From Chitinophaga cymbidii (lineage in GTDB: Bacteria; Bacteroidota; Bacteroidia; Chitinophagales; Chitinophagaceae), in contig NZ_BKAU01000001.1 in NCBI RefSeq assembly GCF_007992715.1, positions 372,001 to 436,000 of the forward strand: DNA of 64,000 nt. Reading direction: 5' to 3'. Below the pieces are notes generated by a model. That model had not been told where the DNA came from. It did not search any database and saw nothing but the letters and a program-made list of their open reading frames with translations. The position numbers and the translations under genes are program-made. Positions 16,641 to 26,892 of this stretch are shown piece by piece (the stretch's first letter is position 1; each line of letters opens with the position of its first letter).

Positions 16641-17804
16641 ATGCTCACAGAAAAGGATAAACAATACCTGCAACAGGTGCTTGAAAGGTACGAAAAGGGC
16701 CAGGCTACACCGACCGAGAGCCGTTTTGTGGAAGCCTGGTTCGATTACCTGGACGGGCTTAACCAGCAGGCTGATCCCTTTCAGCACCTGAGCCCGGAAG
16801 CGAAACAGGGGCTTGAAGCGGAGATCAGGGAAAAGCTGCTGCATAGCATCCGCAATGAAGGCAATGCGGCGCAGGAATTTACCATTCACCGCAGCAAACG
16901 TTTCAACTGGCAGGTGGCCGCTGCCATCCTGGCCGTTGTGCTGGGAACCGCAGCTTACCTGCTTTTCCTGCAACCGGATCATCATACCATGGTGCAAAAC
17001 CAACTGGAACAGGGCATACAACCCGGCTCGGCACGCGCTACATTGCAACTGGCGGACGGAAAAATCATTACGCTGGATACCAGCCTCGGCAAGATCGTGC
17101 AGCGCGGCGGGCTGACCGTCAACAACGACAGCGGTTCACTGAATTATAACGGCAAGGCCGACAACACGGAGTACCACACCTTATCCGTGCCCAGGGGCGG
17201 GCAATACAAACTGGCGCTGCCGGACGGCACCAACGTATGGCTGAATGCCGCGTCTTCCATCACCTATCCTACCGTTTTCGCCGGCGCTGACCGCGTTGTG
17301 GAGATCACAGGGGAAGCCTATTTTGAAGTGGCCAGCATGAAGCAAAAACCATTCAAGGTGAAGGCCGCCGGCGGCGCTGAAATAGAAGTACTGGGCACAC
17401 ATTTCAACGTCAATGCCTATACGGACGAGCCAACGCTCACGGCCACGCTGCTGGAAGGCGCCATTAAATTCCGCAAGGACGGCAAAGATTACCTGATGCA
17501 GCCGGGCCAGCAGGCCAGCGTAAACAAAGCCGGAACGGTTAAAATTATCGCTGATGCCAACCTGGACGCTGTAACCGCATGGAGGAACGGGTATTTCTAT
17601 TTTGACGGCACCGACCTGCAAACCGTGATGCGGCAAATAGCCCGGTGGTATGATGTTTCCGTTGCGTATGAGGGGAAAATTCCGGACATGAAGTTCAGCG
17701 GCGAAATTTCAAAAAGCAACAACGCATCTCTTGTGCTGGAAATGCTGGAAGCCCAGAAGGTCCGGTTCGAGATCGAGGGAAAGACCATCATTGTCAAACC
17801 ATGA
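16641..17804 (+). CDS. FecR-type anti-sigma factor
   Basis: 387 residues. A cytoplasmic N-terminal part of about 90 residues would bind the sigma factor. One membrane helix follows (about 92-112, WQVAAAILAVVLGTAAYLLFL), then a periplasmic FecR domain (LSVPRGGQYKLALPDGTNVWLNAASS, ITGEAYFEVASMKQKPFKVKA written here in part) and a C-terminal DUF4974-type domain ending EIEGKTIIVKP. It relays a signal from the STN domain of the SusC protein encoded 36 bases downstream to an ECF sigma factor. The nearest such sigma gene is at 14159, separated by the inserted block. Confidence 0.92.
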   Translation: MLTEKDKQYLQQVLERYEKGQATPTESRFVEAWFDYLDGLNQQADPFQHLSPEAKQGLEAEIREKLLHSIRNEGNAAQEFTIHRSKRFNWQVAAAILAVVLGTAAYLLFLQPDHHTMVQNQLEQGIQPGSARATLQLADGKIITLDTSLGKIVQRGGLTVNNDSGSLNYNGKADNTEYHTLSVPRGGQYKLALPDGTNVWLNAASSITYPTVFAGADRVVEITGEAYFEVASMKQKPFKVKAAGGAEIEVLGTHFNVNAYTDEPTLTATLLEGAIKFRKDGKDYLMQPGQQASVNKAGTVKIIADANLDAVTAWRNGYFYFDGTDLQTVMRQIARWYDVSVAYEGKIPDMKFSGEISKSNNASLVLEMLEAQKVRFEIEGKTIIVKP

Positions 17805-17839
17805 ACAAGAGGGTTCGATTATAAATATCGTATAACACA

Positions 17840-20800
17840 ATGTATCTGAGAGGAGCGCCTTCCGCGCTCTTCAATGCCAGCCATCGCGATGCTATGTCAT
17901 CGCGCGGGAGCGTATTGTTCTTAAAATCATGTGATCAAAACAAGTTCGAAAATTCAACCAAAGTTAAAATTAGGCAAATGAGGCTTACAGTCGTATTGTT
18001 ACTTGCCGTCTGCTTATCGCAGTCCTTTTACGTATTTGCGCAACAACCAGCAAAGAAAATCACACTATCGGTAAAAAATCAGCGGCTTGAAAATGTATTC
18101 AAAGAAATTAAACAGCAAACGGGCTTTACCGCCTTTTACAAGGATGAGATCGCGGAAAGAATAAAGTCCATTAAGGTTTCCCTTTCGGTCAGGAATGCGG
18201 ACGTAGAAGCAGTGATAAAGCATTGCCTTAAAGGCCAGCCGTTCAGCTTCAGGCTGATAGGCAACGCCATCATCATTACGGAAAACACCAGCCAGGACAA
18301 GGAGCAGCCGGATAAAACCGATCCGCGTGTGGCTGTCAGGGGCGTGGTATTAAATGGCCGGGGGGAACGGATGGACAACGTGAACGTTATTGTAAAACGT
18401 TCCGGGAAAGGAGCGATTACAGACAAGAACGGCGAGTTCAATATCAATGATGTTCTGGCGGACGACATTCTGGTTTGCAGCATGATCGGTTATACCACGC
18501 TGGAAGTTCCGGTGGGCGGGCAGCCCACGATATATGTGGCGATGACGGAAGCGACCAGCCTGCTGGACCAGGTGGTGCTCCAGGGCTATGGCAAAACGAG
18601 CCGGCGGCTTTCAACGGGGAATATCCACCGCATTTCCTCGAAGGAAATAGAAACGCAGCCCGTCGCCAATCCGCTGCTGGCCTTGCAGGGCAGGGTGCCT
18701 GGCCTGGTCATTACCCAAACCAACGGGTACGCCAGCGCGCCGGTCAATGTATCGATAAGAGGGGTCAATTCTCTTACATTGAACACAGAGCCGTTATATA
18801 TCATTGACGGTGTGCCCATCAGTGTAACCGGGCCGAAAGGGATATTGTACGGCAACAGCTTTACCGGCGGCCAAAGCCCGCTGTTCAATATCAACCCGAA
18901 AGACATCGAGAGCATTGAGGTGCTGAAAGATGCGGATGCTACAGCGATCTACGGATCGAGAGGAACGAACGGCGTGATACTGATCTCCACCAAAAGAGGC
19001 AAGCCGGGTCCTACGAACGTCCATTTTAACATCACGCAGGGCATACAGAAGATCACCCGCTACTGGGACATGCTCAACACGCCGCAATACCTGGACGCGC
19101 GCCGCGAAGCCCTGAAAAATGACGGGCTTGCTCCTACTACATCCAATTCACCGGACCTGCTGCTGTGGGACCAGCACCGGTATACCAACTGGCAAAAAGC
19201 GCTCTGGGGCGGTACCGGTAGAAATACGAACATATCCCTGGGCCTTTCGGGCGGTGAACGGCAAACCACCTTCCGCGTGAACGCCAACTATTTCCGGATC
19301 ACGGATATTACCGCCATCTCGGGAGCCACACAACAGGGCACCATGGCATTCGGCCTCACGCACAATACAATAGACCAGAAATTTTCCGTCAACCTGTCCA
19401 TGACCTACGCCTACAGCCATGTGGACGTGGTGAGCGGCGCCGGTAACTCCACGCTGGCGCCCAACGCGCCCGCCATTTTCGATAAGGACGGTAACCTGAA
19501 CTGGGCGGAATGGAATGCCGATGGCCTGGTAGACCTGTTCCAGTTCGGGTCCATGCTGCAATCGAATCCGCAGAAGACCAATTCGCTCAGTTCCAGCCTC
19601 AGCCTGGGCTACAGACCATTTAAAGGGTTTTCTTTCAACACCGTTCTCGGCTACACGTTCAATCACAATAGCAACAACTTCTTCAACCCGATAAGCTCCC
19701 AGAACCCTTACCGGTCGCCCGTCGGGTATGCGAGCTTTAACACGAACCGGGTAACCGGCTGGAATATAGAGCCACAGGCGAACTATCATTTCCTCTTAGG
19801 CAAAGCCTCCGTAGACCTGCTGCTCGGCGCCACGCTGACTTCCTCCTCCGGCATGGCCACCGCCATATCCGGCAGCGGGTATACGGACGACAACCTGCTG
19901 TACTCCATCACCAACGCGCCCGTTATCGACAGACCGGGAGATGCATACAACTACTTCAAATATGCGGGAACGTTTGCGCGTATCAGTTATAACCTGAAAA
20001 ACAGGTACCTGGTGAACCTGAACGGCCGCCGGGACGGCAATTCCAACTTCGGGCCGGGCAGGCAGTTCGGTGATTTCGGTTCCGTCGGCGTGGCCTGGAT
20101 CGCATCGGAAGAAAAATGGGTCAGCGCCGCACTTCCTTCGTTTATCAGTCTTGTTAAACTCCGGGGCAGCTACGGCACCACCGGAAGCGCGGGCGGAGGG
20201 CCATATCAGTACCTTTCGCTCTGGGGGTCTTCCGCATCTTTATCAGAACCCTATCCTTCTTATGACGGCGTGCTGCCCTACATTCCCCAAAACCCGCCCA
20301 ACCAGAATTATCACTGGGAAGTGAATAAAAAACTGGAAGGTGCGCTGGAAGCAGGTCTTTTAGGCGATGATGTTACGCTTTCCGTTTCGTATTACCGCAC
20401 CCGCACCGGCAACCAGATAACAGGCTACCCGCTGCCGGATTTCACAGGCTTCATTTCCATCATCACCAACCTGCCGGCCACCATACAGAACAGCGGCTGG
20501 GAAGGCATGATAAATGCGCAGCTGCTGAACCGGAAAGACATGTTCTGGACCGTCAACTTCAATATCAGCACCAACAAAAATACCCTGGTATCTTTTCCGG
20601 GACTCGCCACCTCTCCTTACGCCGGCAGGTTCGAGATCGGCAGGCCGCTCACAGCGCGGTACTTCGTGCATTACCTGGGGGTAGATCCCATGACGGGCCG
20701 GTATGCGCTGGAAGATCGTGACGGGAACGGCGTGCTGACGACCAGCACAGCGCCCGGCAATCCGGACGCCTATATTGTCCTGGATGCAGCCCCGAAATAC

Positions 20801-21265
20801 ACCGGCGGTTTTGGCACCGGTTATCAATACAAACGAATACATCTCACTGCCCAGTTCAGCTTTAGAAAACAGTTAGGGGTGAATGCGCTCTTTATGTCCG
20901 GATCATACGGTCAGTTCAACCAGAACCTGCCGGTGGAAGTATATGATCAAAACTGGAAAAAACCGGGAAACATCAGCCGCTATCCTGTATTCTCAACAGG
21001 CTATCATCAGAGCAACGCCGATTTCGGATTCTCGGACGGAAGCTTTACGGATGCTTCTTTTATCCGCCTCACCAACCTGTCGGTTTCTTATTCTTTGCCG
21101 GAAGCCTGGATGAAAAAGATAGGTGTGAGGGACTGCGGCATAGGCATCAACGCACAGAACGTTTTCACCATTACCCGTTACAAGGGGCTTGACCCGGAAA
21201 CGCAGAATTTCGGCGGGATGCCGCCTGTCAAAACCTATGTTTTAAATCTGCAATTAAGCCTTTAA
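17840..21265 (+). CDS. SusC/RagA-family TonB-dependent receptor with STN signalling domain
   Basis: 1141 residues from 17840. The signal sequence MRLTVVLLLAVCLSQSFYVFA begins at an in-frame ATG at 17978, so translation may start there, although long N-termini before the signal are common in this family. Domains in order: STN (about 75-125), carboxypeptidase-regulatory-like (about 165-230), plug (about 240-360, with VSIRGVNSLTLNTEPLYIID and AIYGSRGTNGVILISTK), then the barrel ending VLNLQLSL. The STN domain and the preceding fecR gene indicate cell-surface signalling that induces this cluster when substrate is present. A SusD partner follows 15 bases later. Confidence 0.95.
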   Translation: MYLRGAPSALFNASHRDAMSSRGSVLFLKSCDQNKFENSTKVKIRQMRLTVVLLLAVCLSQSFYVFAQQPAKKITLSVKNQRLENVFKEIKQQTGFTAFYKDEIAERIKSIKVSLSVRNADVEAVIKHCLKGQPFSFRLIGNAIIITENTSQDKEQPDKTDPRVAVRGVVLNGRGERMDNVNVIVKRSGKGAITDKNGEFNINDVLADDILVCSMIGYTTLEVPVGGQPTIYVAMTEATSLLDQVVLQGYGKTSRRLSTGNIHRISSKEIETQPVANPLLALQGRVPGLVITQTNGYASAPVNVSIRGVNSLTLNTEPLYIIDGVPISVTGPKGILYGNSFTGGQSPLFNINPKDIESIEVLKDADATAIYGSRGTNGVILISTKRGKPGPTNVHFNITQGIQKITRYWDMLNTPQYLDARREALKNDGLAPTTSNSPDLLLWDQHRYTNWQKALWGGTGRNTNISLGLSGGERQTTFRVNANYFRITDITAISGATQQGTMAFGLTHNTIDQKFSVNLSMTYAYSHVDVVSGAGNSTLAPNAPAIFDKDGNLNWAEWNADGLVDLFQFGSMLQSNPQKTNSLSSSLSLGYRPFKGFSFNTVLGYTFNHNSNNFFNPISSQNPYRSPVGYASFNTNRVTGWNIEPQANYHFLLGKASVDLLLGATLTSSSGMATAISGSGYTDDNLLYSITNAPVIDRPGDAYNYFKYAGTFARISYNLKNRYLVNLNGRRDGNSNFGPGRQFGDFGSVGVAWIASEEKWVSAALPSFISLVKLRGSYGTTGSAGGGPYQYLSLWGSSASLSEPYPSYDGVLPYIPQNPPNQNYHWEVNKKLEGALEAGLLGDDVTLSVSYYRTRTGNQITGYPLPDFTGFISIITNLPATIQNSGWEGMINAQLLNRKDMFWTVNFNISTNKNTLVSFPGLATSPYAGRFEIGRPLTARYFVHYLGVDPMTGRYALEDRDGNGVLTTSTAPGNPDAYIVLDAAPKYTGGFGTGYQYKRIHLTAQFSFRKQLGVNALFMSGSYGQFNQNLPVEVYDQNWKKPGNISRYPVFSTGYHQSNADFGFSDGSFTDASFIRLTNLSVSYSLPEAWMKKIGVRDCGIGINAQNVFTITRYKGLDPETQNFGGMPPVKTYVLNLQLSL

Positions 21266-21280
21266 ACCTAAAAGCCATTT

Positions 21281-22765
21281 ATGAAACGGACTTCGTTATT
21301 CCATCCTTTCAAAACCGGGCGGCTTTTCATGGCGGCCGGCGTTCTGGCACTGCTTTTCTGCAGCGCCTGCAAAAAATTGTTGACGGTGCCGCCGCCGGTG
21401 AACCAGGTGACCGCGGAGCAGGTATTCAGTACCGATCTTCAGGCCAACTCCGCGATGGCCGGCATATATGTAAGCATGCTCGGCCCGGGCGGTGCAACGG
21501 ATAATTTTGCGAACGGGCTTACCACCCGGATGGCGGCTTTATCGTCAGACGAGCTGATCACCATCTACCTTGGGCTGAATATTCCTTTCGCCCTTTTCAA
21601 TACCAACAAGATTACGGGTGAGGGAAGCGTGGAATCCAACATGATATGGTCATCGCTGTATGCCACCATTTATGGCGCCAATGCTGTCATAGACGGTGTG
21701 GCCACCTCTACATCTTCCCGGTTAACGGAGCCTGCGCGAAAACAGTTCGCTGCCGAGGCCAAATGCATCAGGGCCTTCTGCTATTTCTACCTGGTGAATT
21801 TCTTTGGGGATGCTCCGCTCGTATTGGTGGCCGATCCGCTTACAGTAGCCGCCATGCCGCGCACACCCGTGCGGCAGGTGTACGAACAGATCATCCGGGA
21901 CCTGGAAGATGCGCAGGCAGATCTTCCGCCGGATTATTCCGTCAGCGGCGGCAAGCGGATACGTGTGAATAAATGGGCGGCCACCGCTTTGCTGGCAAGG
22001 GCCTACCTGTTCCTCGGGGATTACGGCAACGCTGCCGCGGAGGCAACCAAAGTTATCGACAATACGGCCCTCTATGAACTGGAAGACGATCCCAACAGAT
22101 CATTCCTGACAGACAGCAGGGAAGCCATCTGGCAACTGGCGCAAAACGTCAACGACGGCCTCGCTGGTAATGCCACGATGGAAGGCTACAATCTTTTGCC
22201 ATTTGGGGTTGCCGGTGTTGCGACCTATCTCTCCGATCAGTTACTGACCGCTTTTGAACCGGGCGATCAGCGCAGGGAGAAATGGGTGGACACTATCCGC
22301 TTCGGCTTTACCGGTCCACCTGCGCTGTACCACTATCCCGCCAAATACAAAACAGGCCCTGTGAACCGCGTTATCGGCGGTGTTGCCACCGAATATTACA
22401 TGCTGCTGCGTTTAGCGGAGCAGTACCTGATACGTGCCGAAGCGAGGGCGCACGGCGCACCGGGAGGACCGGCCGGAGCCATTGCAGACCTGAACATCAT
22501 CAGGGATCGTGCGGATATACCGGACCTGCCGGAAACCCTGGCAGACACAGCGCTGCTGGATGCCGTCGCCAAAGAATGGCAGACGGAGATGTTCTGCGAA
22601 TGGGGGCACCGCTGGTTCAACCTTAAAAGGACCGGCAAAGCGCGGGAAGTGTTGTCCGCCATCGCCATGAAGCAACCCTGGGAAGGCGACTACCAGCTGC
22701 TTTATCCACTCCCCCGCCAAAATACCCACGAGGCAGGGAGACTGGTTCAAAATCCTGGCTATTAA
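21281..22765 (+). CDS. SusD/RagB-family outer-membrane lipoprotein
   Basis: 494 residues. The lipobox LLFCSAC lies near residue 30 and is followed by the usual KKLLTVPPP. The N-terminal SusD-like block AEAKCIRAFCYFYLVNFFGDAPL with TPR-type helices and the C-terminal RagB block EWQTEMFCEWGHRWFNLKRTG are clear. It caps the SusC barrel encoded just upstream and captures the ligand on the cell surface. It sits inside the long operon that continues into the ABC transporter genes. Confidence 0.95.
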   Translation: MKRTSLFHPFKTGRLFMAAGVLALLFCSACKKLLTVPPPVNQVTAEQVFSTDLQANSAMAGIYVSMLGPGGATDNFANGLTTRMAALSSDELITIYLGLNIPFALFNTNKITGEGSVESNMIWSSLYATIYGANAVIDGVATSTSSRLTEPARKQFAAEAKCIRAFCYFYLVNFFGDAPLVLVADPLTVAAMPRTPVRQVYEQIIRDLEDAQADLPPDYSVSGGKRIRVNKWAATALLARAYLFLGDYGNAAAEATKVIDNTALYELEDDPNRSFLTDSREAIWQLAQNVNDGLAGNATMEGYNLLPFGVAGVATYLSDQLLTAFEPGDQRREKWVDTIRFGFTGPPALYHYPAKYKTGPVNRVIGGVATEYYMLLRLAEQYLIRAEARAHGAPGGPAGAIADLNIIRDRADIPDLPETLADTALLDAVAKEWQTEMFCEWGHRWFNLKRTGKAREVLSAIAMKQPWEGDYQLLYPLPRQNTHEAGRLVQNPGY

Positions 22766-22775
22766 AATCAATCGC

Positions 22776-23543
22776 ATGAAAAAAACAAAAAGAGCGTTCT
22801 TTCCTTCCGCTATACGTTGGCTCTGCCTGTTCTGGGGAGCCGGCGTATTCAGCGCTTGTTCCAAAACGCCGGTGCCGCCCGGAGCAGTGTCGCTGACGAT
22901 CGTTAATACATTAACAACTTCCCTCATTGTCAATTTCAATGAACAGGATTCCATTATTTATCTCAACAGGGGAACCAACCAGATCATTGAATGGAACAAG
23001 TCCCTCGCGTACAGCCTTCACGGCGGCAGCCAGATCGTGAACCTCCGGGAAATATATCCTGCCTGGCCGGGCCACGAATGGGAAGACCATTCCCTGTTGA
23101 AGCTGCTGTTCGCGCTGCCGGCCGGAACCATCGGCAGCCTTTTCATAGCCGGAACGGTGGATAACCCGGATACCTTGTTCGTAAAAGATGTTCCGCCCGA
23201 TATTCCACTGGCGGACAGCAGCATGGGCATCCGTTTCGTGAACCTGTCCGGCGGAAAAACGGCCATTCGCGTGAACCTGCAGGGCGAGCCTGACGGCAGC
23301 GAAGCGGACAACCTGCCATATAAGGGCGTGACGGATTTCAGGAAGTATCCGGCCGATGCTTCCGCACAAAGCTATGTATTCGAATTCCGCGATGCCGCGG
23401 ACGGTGCCCTACTGGCAACCTGCAGCATCCCCAATCCCGGCACGGCCGGGCCTCCCAATCCCTGGCGGTATAACAATTTCACGATCGTCTTCAGCGAAGC
23501 GCCGGGATCATCGCCGGCGGCTTTTATCGTCAATAATCATTGA
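22776..23543 (+). CDS. surface lipoprotein of unknown function
   Basis: 255 residues with a lipobox (GVFSAC, near residue 28). After it comes a beta-rich region beginning AVSLTIVNTLTTSLIVNF, which resembles DUF4397-type immunoglobulin-like repeats, though I am not certain of the family. It lies 10 bases after susD and its stop overlaps a possible TTG start of the ABC ATPase, so it belongs to the operon. It may be an accessory ligand-binding protein of the SusCD complex. Confidence 0.75.
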   Translation: MKKTKRAFFPSAIRWLCLFWGAGVFSACSKTPVPPGAVSLTIVNTLTTSLIVNFNEQDSIIYLNRGTNQIIEWNKSLAYSLHGGSQIVNLREIYPAWPGHEWEDHSLLKLLFALPAGTIGSLFIAGTVDNPDTLFVKDVPPDIPLADSSMGIRFVNLSGGKTAIRVNLQGEPDGSEADNLPYKGVTDFRKYPADASAQSYVFEFRDAADGALLATCSIPNPGTAGPPNPWRYNNFTIVFSEAPGSSPAAFIVNNH

Positions 23544-23557
23544 AACAAACTATAACC

Positions 23558-24478
23558 ATGAATAGTATATTAAGAACGGAAGGGCTGTCACATAAATATT
23601 CCAGCTCCTGGGCCATCAGGGATATCAATATCGAGATCGGGCAAACCGGCATCACCGGCTTGCTGGGCTCCAACGGCGCCGGAAAGTCCACCACCATGAA
23701 TATCATCTGCGGCGTGCTCAATCAAACGGAAGGAAAGGTGTATATCAATGGAACAGACCTGCAAAAAGAACCTGAAGCGGCGAAGAAAAACATCGGCTTC
23801 CTGCCGCAAACGCCACCGGTCTATACAGACCTGACCATTGACGAATACCTGACCTACTGCGCGGAGCTGCGGTTCATAGCAAAGGAAAAGATCAAACCCG
23901 CTGTGGAGGAAGCAAAGGAACGGTGCGGTATTGCGCATTTCAGCAGCCGTCTGATAAAAAATCTTTCCGGTGGATACCGCCAGCGCGTAGGTATCGCACA
24001 AGCCATTATTCACAAGCCAAGGCTGGTGGTAATGGACGAGCCGACGAACGGACTGGACCCCAACCAGCTGCTGGAAGCAAGAAAGCTGATCCGGGAAATC
24101 TCCCGCGACCATGCCGTATTGTTATCCTCCCACATCCTCTCCGAAATACACCTGCTTTGTAAAGACATCATCATGATAGAATCCGGGAAGGTGGTATTTG
24201 CCGATACGATGGATGCTTTTGATAATTACCTGCAACCGCAAAGCATCCTCGTAAAGATGGAAAACCCGCCCGCGAAAGAAGACCTGCTGAACGTGCCGGG
24301 GGTTACCGGCGTAGTGTTCCTGAGCAACAAGGAATTGCGGATCGATTTTGACGGCGACCTGGAAATATCTGAAAGACTGGTAGCGGCCAGTGTGCAGCAC
24401 AACTGGCGCCTGCGGGAGCTGAGCCTCGAAAAGAAGCTGCTGGACGATACATTCAAACAGCTTTCCTCCAATTCCTGA
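23558..24478 (+). CDS. ABC transporter ATP-binding protein, GldA-like
   Basis: 306 residues from the ATG at 23558; an in-frame TTG at 23540 overlapping the previous stop is less likely. Walker A is GSNGAGKST (residues 37-45), the signature LSGGYRQRVGIAQA lies near 138, Walker B is LVVMDEPTNGLDP and the H-loop SSH lies near 190. A C-terminal extension of about 80 residues follows, as in GldA and the DrrA/NatA group. It would energise the GldFG-like permease encoded next. The GldA likeness does not prove a gliding role, and the SusCD neighbours point to export or maturation of a molecule linked to that receptor. Confidence 0.9.
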   Translation: MNSILRTEGLSHKYSSSWAIRDINIEIGQTGITGLLGSNGAGKSTTMNIICGVLNQTEGKVYINGTDLQKEPEAAKKNIGFLPQTPPVYTDLTIDEYLTYCAELRFIAKEKIKPAVEEAKERCGIAHFSSRLIKNLSGGYRQRVGIAQAIIHKPRLVVMDEPTNGLDPNQLLEARKLIREISRDHAVLLSSHILSEIHLLCKDIIMIESGKVVFADTMDAFDNYLQPQSILVKMENPPAKEDLLNVPGVTGVVFLSNKELRIDFDGDLEISERLVAASVQHNWRLRELSLEKKLLDDTFKQLSSNS

Positions 24479-24521
24479 GCAGCAGGCGAACGACTGGATT
24501 TTTGACATCAAACTTATTTAA

Positions 24522-26891
24522 ATGAACATCATTTTCAAGATAACAAAGAATGAATTGCGCAACCTTTTCTATTCGCCGGTTGCCTGGTTTTTACTGATCG
24601 TATTCCTGGTGCAGTGCTCGATTGTTTTCACGAGCCTCCTGTATCCCGTCGCACATGCGCAGGATATCTACAGGGAGAGCAACCCCAATTTCAGGAACTG
24701 GGGGGAATTAAACTCGTTCACCCGCATGTTGTTTGTTGAACAGGGTGCGCTTTTCACCCACATCCTGCGAAACCTGTACCTGTTTGTCCCTCTGCTTACG
24801 ATGGGGCTTGTCAGCAGGGAAATCAATAACGGCACGATCAAATTATTATATTCTTCCCCTGTTACCATCCGGCAGATCGTGCTGGGAAAATACCTTGCGG
24901 TGGTGGCTTATAACCTGCTGCTGCTCTGTACGCTGGGGATATTCGTAACAACCGCCGCCCTGACCGTCAATACCATCGAATACGGGCTGCTGATGTCCGC
25001 CACCCTCGGGTTCTTCCTGTTGATATGCGCCTACTCGGCCATCGGGCTTTTTATGAGCAGCCTTACCACTTACCAGATCGTTTCCGCCATCAGCACCTTT
25101 ACGATCATACTTGTACTGAGCTACATCGGCGGCCTCTGGCAGCAATACGACTTCATCCGTGACCTGACCTGGTTCCTTTCGCTGGTAGGGCGGACGGACA
25201 AAATGCTGGTGGGGCTGATCACCACGAAAGACGTGATATATTTCCTGGTGGTGATATTCATGTTCGTCGGCTTTACACTGATCCGCCTCAAATCGGGCAG
25301 GGCATCCAAACCCTGGTACGCCAGGGCAACCGAATATCTGACCGTGCTGGCCATTGCGCTGGCGGTGGGCTATATCAGCTCGCGCCCGCGTTTTACCGGT
25401 TACCTGGACACTACCTCCAACCAGATCAACACCATCCACCCGCGCATACAAAAGGTCATTAAAGAGCTGGGAGACGAGCCGCTGGAAGTGACTTTGTATG
25501 GAAATCTCCTGGACGACGCCGCTCCACGGGCGTTCCCGGATCAACGAAATGTATATCTCGACTACCTGTGGGAAAAATATGTACGGTTCAAGCCGGACAT
25601 CAAGTTCAGGTATAAATACTACTATGATTACGACGAAAGCATCCAGGGGCCGTCGTTGTTCCGCAGGTTTCCGAACAAGACCCTGAAGCAGATCGCCGAA
25701 AGAATGGCGGATATGTATGGCGTGGACCTATCAGATTTTATGCCTCCGGAAGAAATGAAGCAACTGCTCGACCTGCGGCCGGAAAACCTGCGAACGATCA
25801 TGCAGCTCAAATACAAAGGGCAAACACAGTTCCTGCGCACTTTTCCGGATACGGAGTTCTGGCCGGATGAAACGAATGTATCCGCGGTATTAAAACGGTT
25901 GTTACAGGCGAAAATACCCAAGGTCGTTTACATCACCGGGAACCTGGAGCGGTCCATCTACAAGTCCGGGGAAAGGGAATACGAAAGCATGACTTCCGAC
26001 AAAAGAAACAGAGCTTCCCTCATCAACATCGGTTTTGATATCGATACCGTTTCGCTGGACCACCAGGATATTCCCGCGGATGCTTCCATAGTAGTGCTGG
26101 CCGATCCCAAAAGGGACCTAAGCCCGGTGGTGGTTGAAAAGATCAGGACCTATATCAGCAATGGCGGCAACATGCTCCTGCTCGGGGAACTGAAAAAACA
26201 GCATGTACTGAACCCTGTTCTGCAAACATTAGGCGTACAATTACTGCCGGGCACCATTGTACAGCCGAGCGAAAACGAGATGCCGCATATGGCCACCCCC
26301 ATACTGACAGGGGCAGGCATCAACCTCTCCGACGATAACCTGCTGTGGGCGGTAAGGAAACTGCGGAACCAGAAAAAAGCGGACCCCGCACTGGAACTCT
26401 TTGGCACGGATACCATCACCGCGCTGATGCCGGGGGTTACGGGTATTTCCCACACGCCGGACAGCGGATTTACCATGCAGCCGCTGGCGCTCACGCTGGA
26501 ATCGCAAGGCTGGCTGAAAATGGGGCCGCTGGTAACGGATTCCGCCGCTCCCGTATTCACGCCGGCGGAAGGCGACATAAAAGGCAACTTTCCCACGGCC
26601 ATACAGCTTACCCGGAAATTGTCCGGAAAAGAACAGCGTATAGTCGTTTGCGGTGATGCGGATTTTGCGAGCAACCTCCGCAAGTACGTGTCCTATTTTA
26701 CGATCTCCATGTATAGCTGGCTGGATGAGAACAGGTTCCCTATATATACGCCAAGATCGGGACACCAGGACAACCTGTTGACGATCAGCGGCAAGAGTGC
26801 GGCTGTTTTGAAGATCGTGTACGTGTGGGTAATACCGGGCATCCTGGCGTTATTCGCTACCATATTGCTCATCCGGAGGAAAAGAAAATAA
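24522..26891 (+). CDS. GldF-GldG-like fused ABC permease/periplasmic protein
   Basis: 789 residues. Residues about 10-285 form an ABC-2 type permease with six hydrophobic segments, including FVPLLTMGLVSREINNGTIKLLYSSP. Residues about 290-755 form a large extracytoplasmic domain of the GldG/ABC-auxiliary type (VYITGNLERSIY, then IVVLADPKRDLSPVVVEKIR and GGNMLLLGEL). A final membrane helix lies at about 765-785, followed by IRRKRK. In gliding bacteria GldF and GldG are separate proteins, so this is a natural fusion. It ends 1 base before the first MutS-like gene. Confidence 0.85.
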   Translation: MNIIFKITKNELRNLFYSPVAWFLLIVFLVQCSIVFTSLLYPVAHAQDIYRESNPNFRNWGELNSFTRMLFVEQGALFTHILRNLYLFVPLLTMGLVSREINNGTIKLLYSSPVTIRQIVLGKYLAVVAYNLLLLCTLGIFVTTAALTVNTIEYGLLMSATLGFFLLICAYSAIGLFMSSLTTYQIVSAISTFTIILVLSYIGGLWQQYDFIRDLTWFLSLVGRTDKMLVGLITTKDVIYFLVVIFMFVGFTLIRLKSGRASKPWYARATEYLTVLAIALAVGYISSRPRFTGYLDTTSNQINTIHPRIQKVIKELGDEPLEVTLYGNLLDDAAPRAFPDQRNVYLDYLWEKYVRFKPDIKFRYKYYYDYDESIQGPSLFRRFPNKTLKQIAERMADMYGVDLSDFMPPEEMKQLLDLRPENLRTIMQLKYKGQTQFLRTFPDTEFWPDETNVSAVLKRLLQAKIPKVVYITGNLERSIYKSGEREYESMTSDKRNRASLINIGFDIDTVSLDHQDIPADASIVVLADPKRDLSPVVVEKIRTYISNGGNMLLLGELKKQHVLNPVLQTLGVQLLPGTIVQPSENEMPHMATPILTGAGINLSDDNLLWAVRKLRNQKKADPALELFGTDTITALMPGVTGISHTPDSGFTMQPLALTLESQGWLKMGPLVTDSAAPVFTPAEGDIKGNFPTAIQLTRKLSGKEQRIVVCGDADFASNLRKYVSYFTISMYSWLDENRFPIYTPRSGHQDNLLTISGKSAAVLKIVYVWVIPGILALFATILLIRRKRK

Positions 26892-26892
26892 T

